From NCBI GenBank assembly GCA_043755865.1, contig JAYUSD010000184.1, positions 1-17,309 on the forward strand: 17,309 bases of DNA, given 5' to 3'. This document shows, piece after piece, positions 6,432-13,918 of this stretch (within the stretch, counting starts at the first letter, position 1; the number at the start of each line of letters is the position of its first letter). A program made the position numbers and the translations under genes. Source of the DNA: JANMDU01 sp043755865 (GTDB taxonomy: Bacteria; Pseudomonadota; Gammaproteobacteria; Burkholderiales; Burkholderiaceae_C). Below the pieces are notes generated by a model that saw only the letters and a program-made list of their open reading frames with translations, ran no database searches and had not been told where the DNA came from.

Positions 6432-9400
6432 ATGATTGCACACACTTTTGTACTGCCTTTACTGACCCGACATGGCCTCGCTTTTTTCACAGCTCTGATC
6501 TTGTGCCAGAACGCTTTCGCGCAAGTCTGCGCTGCGCCAGGCAAGGATGCACCAGGCGCGATCAGCGGTGTCGTCAATACTTTTTATCAAGGCAATGGCA
6601 ATTTGGTCATCGGCGCAAGCAGTTTGACCTTAGGCGCCTCCATCGGCGCTGCGGGCACTGTCGCAGTGGGCGATCTGCTCATGGTGATCCAGATGCAAGG
6701 CGCAACGATCAACAGCACTGACACAGATGCCTACGGCGATGGCACAGCCTCAGGCAACATCAACTCCGTAACTTTCACATCCACAGCTCAGGCCAACGGT
6801 TACACAGCGCTGGGGCAAGCCGGCTTGTTTGAATATGTGCGCGTGACCTCAGCGGCAGGCGCGGCCGTTAGCTTCACGCCAGCGCTTACCAACGCCTATG
6901 AGCAAAACACCGCAGCCCAGCCCCGGCGTACCTATCAAGTCATCCGTGTGCCGCAATACCCCAGCGCCAGCATCAGCGCGGCCAGCCCAGTGGTCAGCTT
7001 GCCTTGGAATGGCACCACAGGCGGCGTCGTGAGCATTGATGTGGCTGGCGCGCTCAACACATCGGGCAGCGGAGCGCACATTAACGTTTCCAACCAAGGC
7101 TTTCGCGGGGGCGCTCAAGGCTTGGGCGTTGCAGGCATCAATGCCTCCTTTTGCTGCACCGGCGCTTATTGGTTTGTTAGCAACGGAGATGCCGGCAATG
7201 GCGGCGGCAAAGGCGAAGGCATTGCCGGCACGCCGCGCTTCACGCACAGCTACACCGGCGGTAACTTCGACAGCGGAACTGGCTTTTTAGATGCCGTAGG
7301 CTATCCAGCGGCGAGCGTGATTGATCTTGGGATCGCCAACATGGGCTACCCCCTCGCAGGCACGACCACATTCGGCGACTTTGCGCGCGGCGCGCCAGCC
7401 AATGCGGGCGGTGGCGGCACATCGCACAACTCTGGCGGCGGCGGCGGTGGCAACGGCGGCGTAGGCGGCAACGGTGGGCAAACATTCAACGGCGATGTTG
7501 GCCTGCGTGATGTAGGTGGCTTCGGCGGCTCGCGCTTACCGCAAAGCGGATCGCCTGTGGCTACCCGTATTTACATGGGCGGCGGTGGCGGCTCAGGCAG
7601 CCTGAATAACGACACAGGCAATCGAGGCCATGGCGGCTATGGCGGCGGCATCATTGCGGTGCGGGCGGGAAGCATCAGCGGCTCGGCCGTCTTCCAAAGC
7701 AATGGGCAAAAAGCCATCGACAGCGATGCCGGCCAAGATGCGGGCGGCGGCGGCGGTGCAGGCGGCTCCGTGCTCGTCATTGCAGGCTCAGGGCATGGCA
7801 ACGTCACGGCGATTGCGCGCGGCGGCTACGGCAGTAATTCCAACCTCAACACGTCCAACGCAAGCGCTGCGCCGCCGCTAGGCGGATCAGCGACCAATTG
7901 CTGCGGTGGCGAACGCGAAGGCCCGGGCGGCGGCGGCGGGGGCGGTGTGGTGATCTACAACTCACCTATTGGAAGCTCGGTACTCACGCGCGGCATCAAT
8001 GGGCTCTCACGCGAAGACAAATTTTTAGGTTTTTCAGGCAACATGCTGGCCGGCCCCGGCACCGATGGCGCGCAAGCCACCGTGAGCAGCAATGCGGTCG
8101 TAGGCGCGCGCGCAGGGTACGAATGCCTGCCGTTGTTGACTGCCACCAAATCCACCACCACATCCACACGCACCGTGCCGCCTGACGCCACGGGAACTTA
8201 CGTGGTCGTGTTAAGCAACGCGCCGAACGCAGGCGTGGCCTACGCCGTCGGCTTAAGCGATCCGCTGTCTGCGCCTTTCACCTTAAGCGGCAGCAGCGCA
8301 ACAACAACCTATGGCGCAGGCGCATCTGGCCCAGCATCACCCGTGTCCGCCAGCGGCACGAATACCGTCATCATCGGCATAGCAGGCAATGCCACAAGCA
8401 GCTTTACGCTCAACCCCGGCAGCAGCCTCACGCTCACATTCAATGTGGCGCTCAACGGCGCAGCCGCAGGCACGTATCAAAACCCAATCAATCTGCGCTT
8501 TGCAGACCCGACACGCACCAGCGGCGGCAGCGCGCAAGGCGCAGTCAACAGCACCGCCACGCCTGGCGGCACCTATGCCAGCGGCCAAAGTGTGGGCGGC
8601 AGCAATTACAACGCGGCTAGCAGCACACAAGAAGATATCGTGATCAGCGGCGCTCCGGGCACGACAGCTGATGTGGTGATCAGCAAAAGCGGCACGGCTG
8701 CCGCCGAAGTCGGCCAGCCGGTGGCGTACACCCTGCTGGTCAGCAACAACGGCCCGGCCAATGTGCCCGGCACGATCACAGTGAGCGACATTGTGCCCGC
8801 CAACATCGGCACGGTCACTTGGGTCTGCACCTTAGTTGCAGGCACAGCAGATTGCGACACCTCCACCGTGGGCGCAGGCAGCGCTGGCAGCGGGAACGCC
8901 ATCACCCTGCCTCGCGTCGCGTTAAACAGCGGCGGACAAATCCAAATCATCGTCTCTGGCACAGCGATTACGGCTGGCACGGCGGTCAACACCGCCACCG
9001 TCAGCTTGCCCGCCGGCTACAACGATCCCACGCCATCGAACAACCACGCCACAGCCACCACAACGATTACCACGCCCAGCGCCGATCTCTCGATCAGCAA
9101 AAGCAATGGTGTGAGCACCGTCACCCGTGGCGGCGTGACGGCGTATACCATCGCCCTAGGCAATGCTGGCCCTTCAGCGGCCAACAACGCCATCGTCACC
9201 GACACGCCCTCTGCTGGCCTCGTGCTTTTATCGGTCACGTGCAGCGCGCAAGGCGGTGCAGTCTGCCCCGTGTCGCTTTCCACCAGCACATTCCAAGCCG
9301 GCCTCACCATTGCCACCTTCCCCGCTGGCGGCAGCTTGACCTTTACGCTCAATGCGCAAATCAGCGCCAGCGGCGGCTCGGTCACCAACACCGTCACGAT

Positions 9401-10811
9401 TACGCCACCCGTGGGAACGATTGACCCAACACCTGCCAACAACATCGCCAGCGATTCAGACATCACCGTCGCCGCCGTCACGCGCGTGATCAGCGGCGCT
9501 TCCTTCTGCCCGGCAGGCACGCTAGAGCAAACTCTCAATTTAATTGGCAACAGCGACTACTCAAACACCAGCTTCGGCGTGGGCGCAAACGTGGTGCAAG
9601 CCACGACAGACACCTACCCTGCCGACACCAGCGTTGCGCTGCAAAGCGGTGCTAAAAACTATGTGGGCGGCGTTGTGATTCAAAACCCATTCCCCGGCGA
9701 TCCCACGCGCAGCGTGTCGGCCACCAACAACTGGCTTTACAGCAATGGCAACACCACCGGCGCGGCTTACCGCATCTGGTCGCAAGCTGTGAGCGGCCTC
9801 GTGCCCGGTCGCACCTACACTTGGTTTTATTACGGCTCCAATGCGTTGGCTTCCGGTAACGCAGCGGCCGATCTGCCTTTGATTGACTTGCGCATCGTCA
9901 ACGGCACGGTGACGACCAGTTTGGGCGCGGCCGACTCCTATGCCAACGAGCCCGCCGGCGCAACCGACACATGGACGCTGCGCGAACGCATCTTCACTGC
10001 CAGCGCAAGCGCAGTGACGCTGCAATTGTGGGATGCCGCGCTGGGTAATGCTGGCGACGACTTTGCCAGCACACAAGTCCAACTGCGCGAATGCCGCCCG
10101 AGTGTTGATGTGTTTGTCACCAAGACCAATGGCGTGAGCCAAGTCACTGCACTGGGCACCACAGCGTACGTGATCACGGTAGGCAATGCAGGCCCTGGCG
10201 ATGCAGACAACGTGACTGTGCGCGATGCTGTGGCCATTGGCCTCGCCAAAACCGGCGTGAGCTGCGCGGCAACTGGCGTCGGCGCGATCTGCCCGGCGTT
10301 GGTCAACGTGATCGGCTTGGAAGGCTCGGGCTTGCTGATTCCTACACTGCCCGTGGGCACTACGGTGGTCTTCACCGTCACAGCCAACGTCACAGCACTT
10401 AATGGCACGGTCACCAATACCGTGAACCTGACATTGCCCGCAGGCGTGACGGATACCAACACCGCCAACAACAATGCCAACGACGTTGACCGTGTGCAAG
10501 GCTTGGCAGCGATCATCATCACCAAGACCAATGGTACAAATACCCTGATTGCTGGCAGCACCACGAATTACACCATCACGGTAGCCAACAATGGGCCATC
10601 AGATGCGAGCAACTCGGTATTGCGCGACCCAACCACTCCTGGCTTGCGTTGCACCACCGCTGCCGTCTGCACAGCCAGCGCAGGTGCATCCTGCGGTGCG
10701 CCAAGCATCCCGATAGCCACCTTGCAAAGTGGATTCACCATCCCCAGCTTTCCATCAGGGGGCCAGCTCGTACTGAGCTTGATTTGCAGCGTCACGGCGA
10801 CTGGGCAATAG
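6432..10811 (+). CDS. Secreted glycine-rich DUF11-repeat surface protein
   Basis: Predicted exported protein of 1459 residues, probably cell-surface or adhesin-like; no function is proven. The ATG at 6432 was chosen because it begins a Sec signal peptide (hydrophobic core FFTALILCQNAFAQ, cleavage after AFA at about residue 30); the open frame extends upstream to a TTG at 6291. Residues about 31-210 form a beta-rich unit. About 210-510 are very rich in Gly runs (GGGGG, GGNGG). A degenerate repeat-like unit lies at about 568-745. DUF11-type Ig-like repeats begin at about 746, 884, 1225 and 1359, each opening like ADLSISKSNG or VFVTKTNGVS. A separate Cys-bounded domain occupies about 1013-1224. 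The last repeat has about 101 residues against 129-134 for two others, and the stop lies in the first bases of a dispersed repeat. No sorting signal, beta-barrel or membrane anchor is visible. It sits opposite to and inside the fab cluster, suggesting an accessory insertion. Confidence 0.85.
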   Translation: MIAHTFVLPLLTRHGLAFFTALILCQNAFAQVCAAPGKDAPGAISGVVNTFYQGNGNLVIGASSLTLGASIGAAGTVAVGDLLMVIQMQGATINSTDTDAYGDGTASGNINSVTFTSTAQANGYTALGQAGLFEYVRVTSAAGAAVSFTPALTNAYEQNTAAQPRRTYQVIRVPQYPSASISAASPVVSLPWNGTTGGVVSIDVAGALNTSGSGAHINVSNQGFRGGAQGLGVAGINASFCCTGAYWFVSNGDAGNGGGKGEGIAGTPRFTHSYTGGNFDSGTGFLDAVGYPAASVIDLGIANMGYPLAGTTTFGDFARGAPANAGGGGTSHNSGGGGGGNGGVGGNGGQTFNGDVGLRDVGGFGGSRLPQSGSPVATRIYMGGGGGSGSLNNDTGNRGHGGYGGGIIAVRAGSISGSAVFQSNGQKAIDSDAGQDAGGGGGAGGSVLVIAGSGHGNVTAIARGGYGSNSNLNTSNASAAPPLGGSATNCCGGEREGPGGGGGGGVVIYNSPIGSSVLTRGINGLSREDKFLGFSGNMLAGPGTDGAQATVSSNAVVGARAGYECLPLLTATKSTTTSTRTVPPDATGTYVVVLSNAPNAGVAYAVGLSDPLSAPFTLSGSSATTTYGAGASGPASPVSASGTNTVIIGIAGNATSSFTLNPGSSLTLTFNVALNGAAAGTYQNPINLRFADPTRTSGGSAQGAVNSTATPGGTYASGQSVGGSNYNAASSTQEDIVISGAPGTTADVVISKSGTAAAEVGQPVAYTLLVSNNGPANVPGTITVSDIVPANIGTVTWVCTLVAGTADCDTSTVGAGSAGSGNAITLPRVALNSGGQIQIIVSGTAITAGTAVNTATVSLPAGYNDPTPSNNHATATTTITTPSADLSISKSNGVSTVTRGGVTAYTIALGNAGPSAANNAIVTDTPSAGLVLLSVTCSAQGGAVCPVSLSTSTFQAGLTIATFPAGGSLTFTLNAQISASGGSVTNTVTITPPVGTIDPTPANNIASDSDITVAAVTRVISGASFCPAGTLEQTLNLIGNSDYSNTSFGVGANVVQATTDTYPADTSVALQSGAKNYVGGVVIQNPFPGDPTRSVSATNNWLYSNGNTTGAAYRIWSQAVSGLVPGRTYTWFYYGSNALASGNAAADLPLIDLRIVNGTVTTSLGAADSYANEPAGATDTWTLRERIFTASASAVTLQLWDAALGNAGDDFASTQVQLRECRPSVDVFVTKTNGVSQVTALGTTAYVITVGNAGPGDADNVTVRDAVAIGLAKTGVSCAATGVGAICPALVNVIGLEGSGLLIPTLPVGTTVVFTVTANVTALNGTVTNTVNLTLPAGVTDTNTANNNANDVDRVQGLAAIIITKTNGTNTLIAGSTTNYTITVANNGPSDASNSVLRDPTTPGLRCTTAAVCTASAGASCGAPSIPIATLQSGFTIPSFPSGGQLVLSLICSVTATGQ

Positions 10812-10872
10812 CTATTAATTTAATAGCACGCTGCGTATATTCTATGCCGGCTACAGGCCGATTCTCTTTAAA
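10810..10872 (+). repeat. Dispersed repeat family 1, copy C (at DUF11 gene stop)
   Basis: The clearest copy: AGCTATTAATTTAATAGCA (with inverted CTATTA/TAATAG), GCTGCGTAT, ATTCTATGCCGGC, TACAGGCCGATT and then CTTTAAAA. Its first two bases form the last two bases of the TAG stop codon of the DUF11 protein gene. It lies in the convergent spacer between that gene and fabG. Confidence 0.85.
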
Positions 10873-11017
10873 ATGTATCTGCTGTAGCGCTTATCCCGTT
10901 GCTCAGTCATTGCGCGGCTAGGCGCCGATGCCAACAGTGCTTTAGCACGGCCACGAGGCTCAAAGACGCATCGCAGTGCTTTACCAACGGGATCACATGG
11001 ACATGTCGCCCTGTAGG
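10873..11017. other. Convergent spacer with inverted and direct repeats
   Basis: This 145-nt spacer between the DUF11 gene and the fabG stop has no gene. It holds ATCCCGTTG (10893-10901) and its inverse CAACGGGAT (10985-10993), which could close a roughly 100-nt stem-loop. A 10-bp direct repeat CAGTGCTTTA lies at 10935 and 10974, and GTGC TTTA GCAC forms a small hairpin. No T-run follows, so it is not a clear intrinsic terminator. Confidence 0.3.
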
Positions 11018-11746
11018 TCACATGTACATTCCACCATTCACATGTATTTCCTGCCCCGTGATATAGCCCGCGCGCGGGCTGGCTACGAAAGCCACGGCAT
11101 AAGCGATGTCTGCCGGTTTGCCCAAGTGACCGAGCGCGATTTGTGTGAGCAAGGCTTGCTGCTGAGCTTCTGGTAGGCTGGCCGTCATGTCGGTCTCGAT
11201 AAAGCCCGGCGCGATGCAGTTCACAGTGATATTTCTACTACCCAGCTCGCGAGCAAGAGCGCGGGTCATGCCCGCTAGGCCCGCTTTGGCGGCTGCATAG
11301 TTGGCCTGCCCAGCATTGCCCGATGCGCCCACCACGGAAGTGATATTGATGATGCGGCCATAGCGCTGCTTCATCATCGGGCGGATCACGGCTCGGCTGA
11401 TGCGGAAGACAGCTTTGAGATTCGTGTCCATCACAGCATCCCAGTCCTCATCTTTCATGCGCATGGCCAATTGATCGCGCGTGATGCCAGCGTTGTTCAC
11501 CAGCACTTGAATGCCGCCGCGCTCTTTCACGATCTGGTCAATCAAGGCATCTGTTGCCGCTGCGTCAGTGACGTTGAGCACCACGCCATGAATGCCAGCA
11601 GCCGTGATCTTGGCTGCACCTTCAGCGCTGGTGGCTGTGCCGATCACCGTCATGCCAGCGGCTTTGAGTTCTTGCGCAATGGCCGCGCCAATGCCGCGCG
11701 TGGCGCCGGTGACCAATGCTATGTGTTGTTCAGTTTGATTGCTCAT
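11018..11746 (-). CDS. fabG: 3-oxoacyl-ACP reductase (FabG)
   Basis: NADPH-dependent reductase of beta-ketoacyl-ACP, short-chain dehydrogenase family, 242 residues. The cofactor motif GATRGIG is at 14-20 and NNAG at 84-87. The catalytic residues are Asn109, Ser137 (INITSV), Tyr150 and Lys154 (in ANYAAAKAG). The C-terminus ends GGMYM, typical of FabG. The ATG at 11746 starts MSNQTEQHIALVTG; the open frame runs further upstream to 11815, but that extension is not FabG-like. It is separated from fabD by a 249-nt spacer filled by a long inverted-repeat element, and from acpP by the DUF11 gene. Confidence 0.96.
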   Translation of the reverse strand: MSNQTEQHIALVTGATRGIGAAIAQELKAAGMTVIGTATSAEGAAKITAAGIHGVVLNVTDAAATDALIDQIVKERGGIQVLVNNAGITRDQLAMRMKDEDWDAVMDTNLKAVFRISRAVIRPMMKQRYGRIINITSVVGASGNAGQANYAAAKAGLAGMTRALARELGSRNITVNCIAPGFIETDMTASLPEAQQQALLTQIALGHLGKPADIAYAVAFVASPRAGYITGQEIHVNGGMYM

Positions 11747-11796
11747 GATTGCTCTGTGCTTAAAGTATTGGTTTATTTGAGGCTGAAGACAAATTT

Positions 11797-11974
11797 CCGG
11801 ACGCGAAAGGCGCAAAAGTTACGCGAAAGACGCGAAAAATATCAAAAAAAATACAAAAAGAAGAATACAAAAAGAAGAATGCAAAAAAATATTTGACTAT
11901 AAGGATTTCAACATTCGTCTTTTGGCATTTCTTTTTCGCGTCTTTCGCGTAACTTTCGCGTCTTTCGCGTCCGG
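11797..11974. repeat. MITE-like long inverted-repeat element 1 (fabD-fabG spacer)
   Basis: Arms of 43 bp (11797-11839 and 11932-11974) are inverted copies of each other with only 2 mismatches. They are built from units such as CGCGAAAGACGC joined by AAAGTTA, with CCGGA at the outer ends. The 92-nt centre is A-rich and holds a 14-bp tandem (AATACAAAAAGAAG type). No open reading frame is apparent. A second element of the same design lies at 15087-15253. In RNA the arms could form a very stable hairpin between fabD and fabG. Confidence 0.85.
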
Positions 11975-11995
11975 ATGTCGGTATTTGATTTTCTC

Positions 11996-12934
11996 TCAGG
12001 TCAAAAGCGGCCGACCCTCAGCCAAGGAAGTCGGATCGAATATTGCGCCGCTCACGATCTCAGCATCAATGCGCTTGCACATGCCCGCGAGCACCTTGCC
12101 CGGCCCACACTCGATCACGATGTTCACATGACGCGCCTTGATAGCTGCAATGCACTCCACCCAGCGCACTGGCCCGAAGGCTTGGCGATACAAGGCGTTT
12201 TTAATTTTCGCAGCGTCTGTTTCGACGGCTACATCAATGTTGTTGACCACTGGGATTTGAGGCGCATTAAAAGTCAGCGTTTCGAGATGCACCTTCAGTT
12301 TCTCAGCCGCTGGCTTCATCAAGCTCGAATGAAACGGCGCGCTCACTGGCAGTGGCAGACAACGCTTCGCACCCCTCGCCTTAAGCGCATCGCTCGCCTT
12401 TTCCACGCCCGCTTTGCTGCCCGCAATCACCGTCTGCGCCGGATCATTGAAATTCACAGCCTCAACGATTTCGCCAGTAGCACTCGCCACCTCTGCGCAG
12501 ACCGCTATCACATCCATAGCAGCCATCCCCAAGACAGCCGCCATCGCCCCCGTGCCCACCGGCACAGCTTCCTGCATCGCCGCCGCACGAAGGCGCACGG
12601 TTTGCACCGCGACTTTGAGAGTCAACACGCCCGAGGCGACTAAAGCCGAATACTCCCCCAGCGAATGCCCCGCCACCACCGATGGCACAACGCCACCTTC
12701 AGCCAGCCACGCCCGGTACGCCGCCACCCCAGCCACCAGCATCACCGGCTGCGTATTCGTGGTGAGCCCCAGAGCCTCCTTCGGCCCTTCTTTGATCAAC
12801 TTCGCTACATCCTCGCCAAGCGCCTCAGAGCTTTCCTTCAACACAGCAGTAACAGCGGGGTGATCCCCCCAAGCATCCAACATACCCACAGATTGCGAGC
12901 CTTGACCGGGGAAGACGAATGCGAATGGTTTCAT
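11996..12934 (-). CDS. fabD: Malonyl-CoA:ACP transacylase (FabD)
   Basis: Transfers malonyl from CoA to ACP, supplying the extender unit. It has 312 residues, the usual length. Nucleophile Ser91 is in GHSLGEY, Arg116 follows in RLRAAAMQ, and His202 is in SAPFHSSLM. The N-terminus FVFPGQGSQSVGM is the standard FabD start. The ATG is only 6 nt after the stop of the upstream RelE/ParE-like toxin and has no evident Shine-Dalgarno sequence, so its translation may be coupled to the toxin gene. Confidence 0.97.
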   Translation of the reverse strand: MKPFAFVFPGQGSQSVGMLDAWGDHPAVTAVLKESSEALGEDVAKLIKEGPKEALGLTTNTQPVMLVAGVAAYRAWLAEGGVVPSVVAGHSLGEYSALVASGVLTLKVAVQTVRLRAAAMQEAVPVGTGAMAAVLGMAAMDVIAVCAEVASATGEIVEAVNFNDPAQTVIAGSKAGVEKASDALKARGAKRCLPLPVSAPFHSSLMKPAAEKLKVHLETLTFNAPQIPVVNNIDVAVETDAAKIKNALYRQAFGPVRWVECIAAIKARHVNIVIECGPGKVLAGMCKRIDAEIVSGAIFDPTSLAEGRPLLT

Positions 12935-12940
12935 AAACTG

Positions 12941-13222
12941 TTAATTTTTTGGGTATTCACGCTTAGCATGCATGATGCGCACGATGTCGATCTTTGTGGA
13001 TTTCACTTCGTAGATCAAGATGTAATTTGGGTGGACAACATACTCCCTTGTACCGTTGACCCGACCACGCCGAAAGAGATACGGCATGTTTGACAATTTG
13101 TCTGCCGCCTGAACGAAAAGCTCGTGCATCTCGTGTGCCGCGCTGGGGTTTCTGATTTCTATGTAATCGATGATCTCAATCAAATCCCAAGTGGCTTGCC
13201 TCGTCCACTCAACGGGCAACAC
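12941..13222 (-). CDS. RelE/ParE family toxin
   Basis: Small basic toxin of a type II toxin-antitoxin pair, 93 residues from the GTG chosen. The fold pattern is typical: an N-terminal strand (LPVEWT), helices (ATWDLIEIIDYIEIRNPSAA), then RRGRVNGTREYVVHPNYILI and the closing strand IDIVRIMHAKREYP. RelE-type members cleave mRNA on ribosomes while ParE-type members poison gyrase; the sequence does not decide which. The GTG at 13222 has AGAAGG about 8 nt upstream and overlaps the antitoxin's 3' end by 14 nt. An ATG at 13252 would add 10 residues. It lies between the antitoxin and fabD. Confidence 0.85.
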   Translation of the reverse strand: MLPVEWTRQATWDLIEIIDYIEIRNPSAAHEMHELFVQAADKLSNMPYLFRRGRVNGTREYVVHPNYILIYEVKSTKIDIVRIMHAKREYPKN

Positions 13223-13403
13223 GCGCAGCCCTTCTTCTGACCAACTCCTCATCAACCATCTTCATGGCTTGGTCATGCGGAATCGAAGGCCGTGGATCGT
13301 CTAACGCCTCGCGCACCTTGGCGCGAAACCAGCGGTCATAGCTGTCCGCTTGCTCTTGCGTATCAAATTCCGAGATGAGGGGATCGAGTGCGGTCGTATT
13401 CAT
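13209..13403 (-). CDS. Antitoxin of type II toxin-antitoxin pair
   Basis: Small protein of 64 residues with DPLISEFDTQEQADSYDRWF, AKVREALDDPRP and IPHDQAMKMVDEEL, a pattern I recognise from antitoxins paired with RelE/ParE-like toxins (RelB/StbD/ParD-like; exact family uncertain). Its 3' end overlaps the toxin gene, the usual antitoxin-first order. It lies 44 nt downstream of the GNAT gene. An AGCCG/CGGCT inverted repeat lies in that gap but without a T-run. Confidence 0.8.
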   Translation of the reverse strand: MNTTALDPLISEFDTQEQADSYDRWFRAKVREALDDPRPSIPHDQAMKMVDEELVRRRAARVAR

Positions 13404-13447
13404 CGCATGAGTTTAAAGCTTTCAGCCGGTTTTGCAAGTCGGCTACA

Positions 13448-13918
13448 TCAAAGCGCTCGGGTCATAAAGCAGCTGTATTTGTCAAGCGCATAGTCAGCAA
13501 AAGGCCCACAAACCGTGAAGCCATGCCTCGCATACAGCGCACGAGCTGGCGCAAATTGCGTCTGCGTCCCCGTCTCTAAATTCAAGCGCTTGATGCCGCG
13601 CTGCTTCGCCGTGGCTATCAGATGCCCCAGCATCTCAGAGCCCACGCCTTTGCCCCGATGCGCATTCGCCGTGCGCATGGATTTGATCTCAGCTTCTTGG
13701 CCACCCAAATCCTTCAGTGCGCCACAGCCCAGTAATTCCTCACCTTCCCAAACCGTCCAAAAACTGATCTCTGGCTTGCGAAGTTGATCCAAATCCAACG
13801 CATGCACACTCTCCGGCGGCGACCACGCTCGCATATCGCGCAAATGCTCTTCGAGCAGCAAGCGAATCGGCTCGCCTTGCAAATCATCCAAAACAATTTT
13901 CATCGTTGCCTCACTCAT
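13448..13918 (-). CDS. GNAT family N-acetyltransferase
   Basis: Predicted acetyl-CoA-dependent N-acetyltransferase of 156 residues. The acetyl-CoA-binding motif A is R88-G-K-G-V-G93 in HRGKGVGSEML, preceded by beta4 EIKSMRT and followed by RGIKRLNLETGT and APARALYARHGF (motif B). The N-terminus MKIVLDDLQGEPIRLLLEEH and the WSPPESVHALDL segment are shared with a common group of uncharacterised GNAT proteins; the substrate is unknown. The ATG at 13918 overlaps the fabH TGA as ATGA, a sign of translational coupling. A second ATG is 15 nt inside. Confidence 0.88.
   Translation of the reverse strand: MSEATMKIVLDDLQGEPIRLLLEEHLRDMRAWSPPESVHALDLDQLRKPEISFWTVWEGEELLGCGALKDLGGQEAEIKSMRTANAHRGKGVGSEMLGHLIATAKQRGIKRLNLETGTQTQFAPARALYARHGFTVCGPFADYALDKYSCFMTRAL

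Noticed and set aside
7400..7960. GGC-rich repeats in the large gene as a possible tandem DNA repeat or CRISPR-like array
   Set aside because: No constant unit or spacing; the pattern is explained by runs of glycine codons.
9561..10499. Long antisense open frame (312 codons) opposite the DUF11 gene, and several shorter ones across 6849-10795
   Set aside because: They mirror the codon bias of the plus-strand gene, show low-complexity or unlikely protein composition, and have no ribosome-binding sites or family motifs.
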